Below the pieces are notes generated by a model. It saw only the letters and a program-made list of their open reading frames with translations. It was not told where the DNA came from and made no database searches. Source: Acidimicrobiaceae bacterium (GTDB lineage Bacteria; Actinomycetota; Acidimicrobiia; Acidimicrobiales; RAAP-2). Taken from it: a stretch of 57,694 nucleotides of DNA. The stretch's first letter is position 1. Each line of letters starts with the position of its first letter. Where the stretch lies: assembly GCA_003158855.1 (NCBI GenBank), contig PMLJ01000032.1, positions 1 through 57,694 of the forward strand. Reading direction: 5' to 3'. This document shows, piece by piece, positions 54,036 through 57,694 of the stretch. Position numbers and translations under genes: made by a program.

Positions 54036-54347
54036 ATGTGGGCACAACTCATCACCATGCATTTTAAGCCCGGCAAGGAGGCCGGCCTGACGGAAATGAT
54101 CGAGCAGTTGCGGGCGGCTGAACAACCCGATTCGGGCTTACTGCGCCATATAGCGATGCAGGATCAGAATGATCCGAGTCGGTTCCTCATGTTGGCCCTC
54201 TTCGAGAGCGAGGAGAAGGCACGTGCACGCGAGAATGACCCGCGACGCGAAGAGGGGCTGAAGGCAATGAGGGAAACGATGATGGAGAGCATTGACGGCG
54301 CTCCGGAATTCGTCAACCTGAACGTGCTTTCTGAGATGCCCGAGTAG
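54036..54347 (+). CDS. antibiotic biosynthesis monooxygenase (ABM) domain protein
   Basis: This 103-residue dimeric alpha/beta-barrel protein has the ABM layout: ITMHFKPGKEAGLTEMI, SGLLRHIAMQDQNDPSRFLM and EEGLKAMRETMMESIDGAPEF. Relatives are small oxygenases, heme-degrading enzymes or stress proteins, so the function cannot be set. A strong AGGAGG lies eight bases upstream of the ATG. It is a single-gene unit in the repeat-punctuated region. Confidence 0.82.
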   Translation: MWAQLITMHFKPGKEAGLTEMIEQLRAAEQPDSGLLRHIAMQDQNDPSRFLMLALFESEEKARARENDPRREEGLKAMRETMMESIDGAPEFVNLNVLSEMPE

Positions 54348-54612
54348 TTCTCAATCGTCGTCTGCTCTGACGCGGAGAAGGTGACAAGAGGTGGATCTGA
54401 TCGAAGCAGGTCTCAAGGTACCGCATATTCCCGACATTCCTGTTGCGTCGGGGACGTCAACAACCTCCGACTGGCGCATCACATCTTGGCGTCAGCGGGA
54501 TCAAGTGAGATGCGGATTTGGGCAAAGTTGGGGACTGACATACCTGACGGATCCGGCAGTTCGCTGCGAATTGGTCGGAAGAATACGGTAATAGTTGGGA
54601 TAACATTGACCC

Positions 54613-55395
54613 GTGAATGCCGAAGAGGGAGCCGACATCGGCAACGAGAATAAGGGCCAAGAACCAGCGTCCCGGAAGAAAGGCTCGATTCGGTCACATG
54701 AGCAGTTGATTGGAATGATCATCCTCTCGGCGGCGTTCATCATCGGATCGTTCTCGGTAGCATCGGGGATCCGAAACCGAAATCAACCGCAGACCAACCA
54801 GATCACGATTACCGGTTCTGCTGCACAGGCAGTCACGTCCAACACATTCCAATGGATGGCAAGTGTGGCCAGCACGCAGCCGACAACCTCGGCGGCACTG
54901 GCGCAATTGAACGGGTGGACCGCCCAGATTCGCGACGCGATTATCGCCGCCGGAGCTCTCAACAACGAAATCTCCATTGGCACGGTAAATGTGCAACCCA
55001 ATTCACAGGCTACCGGTCAAGTGACCAGTTTCACTATGAGCCAAACGGTCACCGTGCAGTCCTCTCGCCTGACCGCCATGCAGCGTGTTCTGGGCGTCAG
55101 TAATCACCTGCTCGCCAACAACGTTCCGTTCATCGCCCAACAACCGCAGTACACCTTCAATGGTTTGAAGAAACTGCGACCCGCTCTCACGAAAGAGGCG
55201 GCCGCAAATGCTCGACAGCGTGCCCAAGCCGCTTTGGGTAAACAGGTCAAGTTGGGGAAGCCGATTTCGATTACGGTGGGACAAGTGTCCGTGGATGCGC
55301 CGGGGTCCGTCAGTTACGGCAGCGGAGACTTCAACACCAGCTCGATTCCCAAGATCGTCTCGGTAGTGGTTTACGCCACCTACTCAACTGGGTAA
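54613..55395 (+). CDS. SIMPL (DUF541) domain protein, membrane-anchored
   Basis: This 260-residue protein has an N-terminal membrane helix (about 32-52) after a charged cytosolic stretch, then a SIMPL domain: ITITGSAAQAVTSNTFQWMA, AQIRDAIIAAGAL, a TMSQTVTVQSSRL strand and KEAAANARQRAQAALGKQ. SIMPL proteins are linked to signalling complexes and envelope stress, but without a known reaction. It starts with GTG. No obvious operon partner; the next repeat lies 70 nt after the stop. Confidence 0.83.
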   Translation: MNAEEGADIGNENKGQEPASRKKGSIRSHEQLIGMIILSAAFIIGSFSVASGIRNRNQPQTNQITITGSAAQAVTSNTFQWMASVASTQPTTSAALAQLNGWTAQIRDAIIAAGALNNEISIGTVNVQPNSQATGQVTSFTMSQTVTVQSSRLTAMQRVLGVSNHLLANNVPFIAQQPQYTFNGLKKLRPALTKEAAANARQRAQAALGKQVKLGKPISITVGQVSVDAPGSVSYGSGDFNTSSIPKIVSVVVYATYSTG

Positions 55396-55801
55396 GTGGT
55401 CCTCACCCTCGCAGGATGAACCGATCAGAGTTTCGTGGCGGCTCTGCGGCCCGACGGAACAGAAATGCCATCTTGCACTGGCGACTGAGGGTCGATGGGT
55501 CTTGACCAGTCCTGGCGGGCTAACCCTGCGGTCTTAGTTGCCATTCTGGTCGACGTAAGTTATGGGTCCATGTGATTTGGAGCAGATGAAGACCATGAAC
55601 GAACTCGAGAGTTCGCTTCGGCGGATTGTGAACCCCGTGTCGACTGGAGTAACGCAAGCATGGTGCAACTCGTCGCTCTTTCGATGGGCGCGCCGCCCGG
55701 GGGTCAGGGTTCTGACCGAAATGCCCAAATCGCGTCGCCATCCCCCATCACAAAATGACCGGCACTCGACCGGCTGAGTGTGTTCGCTGTAGGTTGCGCC
55801 A
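55396..55801. other. gap with repeat copy C
   Basis: This 406-nt gap holds repeat copy C (55466-55485), preceded by CCCGACGGAACAG, which is shared with copy D. Small open frames exist on both strands at 55534-55777 but have no start site or recognisable sequence. I see no gene. Confidence 0.5.
55466..55485 (+). repeat. dispersed 20-bp repeat, copy C
   Basis: TGCCATCTTGCACTGGCGAC, three differences from copy B and three from copy D; it lies 70 nt after the SIMPL gene. Confidence 0.7.
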
Positions 55802-56464
55802 ATGAGAATGTTCGAATCGTCGGGTTGGCGTCTGTCGCTGAGCAGTATCCAGGCAGTACATATCGTTCTCTACGTCCGAGACGCCTGCCAGCTGACCCCG
55901 ACTGGGCATGACGTTCCTCCGCCCCTGATTGGCAGCGTTGAAAACTTGGATCTCGGTTTTAGTCTCGTTGACCACACAAGGGCTTCTGAGCAGTGGCTTC
56001 AATGGTGGCGTCGAGTTGTTCATGCTGAAGGCCAGGCCCAACTCGATTTCGGCCAGCGTGCAGACCTACTTGACGCGCAGCCCCGGGCACTGCTCACGGG
56101 ACGAATTCATGGCTTCGATCCGCTCGAGGACTTCCAAAGTTTGGAAGCTTCTCCATTGCTAAGAGGTGCCGCACTGAGATCATGGAGGCAAGGTGCCAGT
56201 TGGTCTACGACGTATATGTCTCGCGGGGTCGGTGAGAGAACCCAACTTGCGAGGTCAGTTGCAGAATCGATCACTCGTGAGAGGCAAGTGGGTCCCGAGA
56301 GGTTAAGGGCGTGTGCTCTCATCTTGAGCGTGACGGGCAACTGGTCCTGTCTCTCTGAGCCCGGCCTGCTGCTTTGTTCCAACGCGAAGTACCAAGATGA
56401 CGCACAGTTCGCGCTGGAACTCAAGGAGGCATTTGAATCGGGACTCAATCGCCCTCTCGACTAG
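55802..56464 (+). CDS. hypothetical protein
   Basis: I do not recognise this 220-residue protein. It has no signal peptide or membrane helix. It contains a tryptophan-rich centre (EQWLQWWRRVV) and several cysteines late in the sequence. The ribosome-binding site before ATG 55802 is weak, so the start is uncertain. The frame is uninterrupted and its composition is protein-like. Repeat copy D follows 60 nt after the stop. Confidence 0.55.
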   Translation: MRMFESSGWRLSLSSIQAVHIVLYVRDACQLTPTGHDVPPPLIGSVENLDLGFSLVDHTRASEQWLQWWRRVVHAEGQAQLDFGQRADLLDAQPRALLTGRIHGFDPLEDFQSLEASPLLRGAALRSWRQGASWSTTYMSRGVGERTQLARSVAESITRERQVGPERLRACALILSVTGNWSCLSEPGLLLCSNAKYQDDAQFALELKEAFESGLNRPLD

Positions 56465-56496
56465 GGCGGTACCAACCACGTACTTACCGGCAGACA

Positions 56497-56509
56497 TGGT
56501 GTCGGAGGC
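56497..56509 (+). repeat. 13-bp tRNA-3'-end-like motif, copy 1
   Basis: TGGTGTCGGAGGC, identical to 56958-56970. Read on the minus strand it ends CTCCGACACCA, like a tRNA acceptor strand with CCA. It stands just before repeat copy D. No complete tRNA is present. Confidence 0.6.
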
Positions 56510-56524
56510 CCGACGTGACAGTTC

Positions 56525-56544
56525 TGCGACCTTGCATTGGCGAC
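56525..56544 (+). repeat. dispersed 20-bp repeat, copy D
   Basis: TGCGACCTTGCATTGGCGAC. Like copy C it is preceded by CCCGACG and ACAG, so the shared unit is at least 35 bp for these two copies. Confidence 0.7.
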
Positions 56545-56629
56545 TCAATGCAGCCGAGGATTAACCGGGACTTGACGAACGAAAGCGATGCGGGAAGCCA
56601 CCTCCCCTGGGGTTTGATAAGCAGACAGG

Positions 56630-56953
56630 GTGACCCAATGCAAAATCGTGATCTCGAGGAATGACGGCATCAAACGGGATCGAATTCGCAAGTACCGGAT
56701 CATCTTGGACGACACTGAAATTGGACGAATCCGTGCTGGCGAGAGTCTGTCCTTCGATGTTGATTCGGGCGATCATCAGTTGAGCCTGAAGATTGACTGG
56801 GGCGCCAGCCAAACTTTGACATTTGCAACGATTGAGAACAAAGTCATTGAGTTCGGGTGTGAGCCTTTAGGCGGCGATGCAGGAGCCCTGGCAGCTGTTC
56901 AAGGATCCATAGACCTTTGGCGTATTCCGAGCGGTTACGCGGACGCCAAATAG
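56630..56953 (+). CDS. conserved hypothetical protein, beta-rich
   Basis: This 107-residue protein begins with GTG and reads ISRNDGIKRDRIRKYRIILD, DDTEIGRIRAGESLSFDVDS, GDHQLSLKIDWGAS. The order of short strands and the phrase around GEHxLxLKIDW occur in a small family of unknown bacterial proteins with a PEGA-like fold. No signal peptide or catalytic motif is visible. The 13-bp tRNA-end-like motif follows directly after the stop. Confidence 0.7.
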   Translation: MTQCKIVISRNDGIKRDRIRKYRIILDDTEIGRIRAGESLSFDVDSGDHQLSLKIDWGASQTLTFATIENKVIEFGCEPLGGDAGALAAVQGSIDLWRIPSGYADAK

Positions 56954-56957
56954 GGCC

Positions 56958-56970
56958 TGGTGTCGGAGGC
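56958..56970 (+). repeat. 13-bp tRNA-3'-end-like motif, copy 2
   Basis: TGGTGTCGGAGGC followed by GGGACGCGAACGCGC. On the minus strand this resembles a T-arm and acceptor end (GCGCGTTCGCGTCCCGCCTC then CGACACCA) with one mismatch in the T-stem. It is a partial tRNA-like end, not a tRNA gene. Confidence 0.6.
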
Positions 56971-57098
56971 GGGACGCGAACGCGCACGCGCACGCGAAGC
57001 CAACGGTTTCATGATTCTGGGACGGGAACGTTGGCCCTTGATCGCTCGCCCACGGCATCTCTCAGGACGCCAAGTCAAAGTCACTTCGGAAACATCAA

Positions 57099-57133
57099 GG
57101 AGAAACCGGGTCCACTCGGGACCCGGTTTCTCC
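57099..57133 (-). terminator. terminator-like hairpin behind groL
   Basis: GGAGAAACCGGGTCC at 57099-57113 is perfectly inverted at 57119-57133 with a five-base loop. It lies 20 nt after the groL stop on the minus strand. The following minus-strand bases are TTGATGTTTCC, only mildly T-rich, but position and stem support termination. Confidence 0.8.
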
Positions 57134-57153
57134 TCATCCATATAGACGGATGA

Positions 57154-57694
57154 CTACATCATGCCGCCCATGCCGCCCATGCCGCCGTCACCCATGGGGG
57201 CGCCCGCGGGCTCGGGCTTGTCGGCCACGATGGCCTCAGTCGTGAGCAAGAGAGCTGCGATTGAAGCGGCGTTCTGCAACGCAGAGCGTGTCACCTTGGC
57301 GGGGTCAATCACTCCGGCCTTCACCAGGTCCTCGAGTTCACCCGTGGCCGCGTTCAGCCCAATCGAGCCCTTGGCGTCGGACACTTCGCGCACCTTGACG
57401 GCGCCCTCGTATCCGGCGTTCGCGGCGATGTGGCGAAGCGGCGACTCAAGCGAGCTCGCAACAATGCGAGCGCCCGTCGCCTCGTCACCAGTCAGCGTTG
57501 CGACGAGAGCGTCAACGGCGACGCGCGCGCGAACCAGTGCGGTACCGCCGCCGGCCACGATGCCTTCGTCGATTGCCGCACGGGTCGCACTGAGTGCGTC
57601 TTCGATACGGTGCTTCTTTTCCTTCAACTCAACCTCTGTCGCGGCGCCGACCTTGACGACGGCAACGCCACCGGCGAGCTTGGCGAGGCGCTCC
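57154..57694 (-). CDS. groL: chaperonin GroEL, 3' part (start outside the window)
   Basis: This is the C-terminal 179 residues of a 60-kDa chaperonin. Visible signatures are [40 protein letters not shown] and [13 protein letters not shown], followed by [20 protein letters not shown]. The tail is [10 protein letters not shown], the flexible Gly-Met repeat. The gene runs off the window end, so its start and any groS partner are not seen. Actinobacteria often carry two groEL genes; this tail is the classical Gly-Met type rather than the histidine-rich type. Confidence 0.96.
   Translation of the reverse strand, partial: ERLAKLAGGVAVVKVGAATEVELKEKKHRIEDALSATRAAIDEGIVAGGGTALVRARVAVDALVATLTGDEATGARIVASSLESPLRHIAANAGYEGAVKVREVSDAKGSIGLNAATGELEDLVKAGVIDPAKVTRSALQNAASIAALLLTTEAIVADKPEPAGAPMGDGGMGGMGGMM

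Noticed and set aside
55534-55777. Small opposite-strand open frames in the gap before 55802
   Set aside because: Neither has a ribosome-binding site, recognisable motif or extended protein-like composition.
56958-57153. tmRNA or tRNA gene ending at the TGGTGTCGGAGGC motif
   Set aside because: There is no matching 5' acceptor strand, anticodon arm or tag-reading frame within the available 200 nt before groL; only a 3'-end-like fragment exists.
1-57694. CRISPR array, toxin-antitoxin pair, restriction system or prophage
   Set aside because: No regularly spaced repeats, no small paired toxin/antitoxin frames, no methylase/nuclease pair and no phage structural genes were seen on either strand.

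Overview
The window is a high-GC chromosome segment of an aerobic actinobacterium. The aa3 oxidase genes with the small actinobacterial subunit IV, a mycobacterial Sdh1-type succinate dehydrogenase, a GuaB3 paralogue, an MMPL transporter and a decaprenylphosphoryl-arabinose gene set (UbiA/DprE1/DprE2) all point to Actinomycetota. I would guess Acidimicrobiia, but this is inference from gene content; no 16S rRNA gene is present.

Layout. 1-1468: an IS481-family element flanked by a 15-bp direct repeat that is the 3' end of the adjacent tRNA-Glu gene, followed by tRNA-Gln. 1500-3793 (minus): a ferredoxin-gltX-YdcF operon. 3896-5671: an aldo/keto reductase and a dienelactone-hydrolase-like protein. 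5710-8572 (minus): the three-gene proton-translocating transhydrogenase pntAA-pntAB-pntB. 8765-13793: ogt, two poorly known proteins, and a tightly overlapping operon of a DoxX-Rieske fusion protein with a two-component system. 13883-19234: DedA, a degenerate GH1-like protein, a crotonase, a small membrane protein, AzlCD, TatA and an alkylsulfatase-like metallo-hydrolase.

19314-27123 is the respiratory core: ctaC-ctaD-ctaF ending in a strong terminator, then sdhC-sdhA-sdhB followed by an SCP2-like protein and a nucleoside phosphorylase. 27189-36211 (minus) is a compact ten-gene run: a stand-alone B12-binding subunit, sucC, sucD, purN, purH, folD, a cupin, metF, icd and mdh. It joins TCA-cycle, folate one-carbon and purine steps. 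36293-39311 carries ubiA-dprE1-dprE2, followed on the other strand by a membrane-anchored phosphodiester-glycosidase-like protein. 39308-46466 (minus) also carries guaB3-guaA-pcrA, overlapping each other, and a NUDIX hydrolase. 46553-48715 is an MMPL transporter ending in a perfect 16-bp hairpin.

From about 48.72 kb to 57.1 kb the window changes character: low gene density, decayed sequence and repeats. It holds two or three degenerate copies of an imuB-tail/dnaE2-head junction (remains of a mutasome locus), an orphan C-terminal coding remnant, two secreted proteins and a methyltransferase. Beyond these, same-strand small genes (flavodoxin-like, ABM-like, SIMPL and two unknowns) are interspersed with four copies of a roughly 20-bp repeat. 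The window ends in the 3' part of groL on the minus strand, behind a perfect 15-bp terminator-like stem.

The best candidates for something undescribed are the DoxX-Rieske/two-component operon, the repeat-punctuated gene array at 53-57 kb and the duplicated mutasome remnant. No complete defence system, CRISPR array, prophage or integrase was seen.
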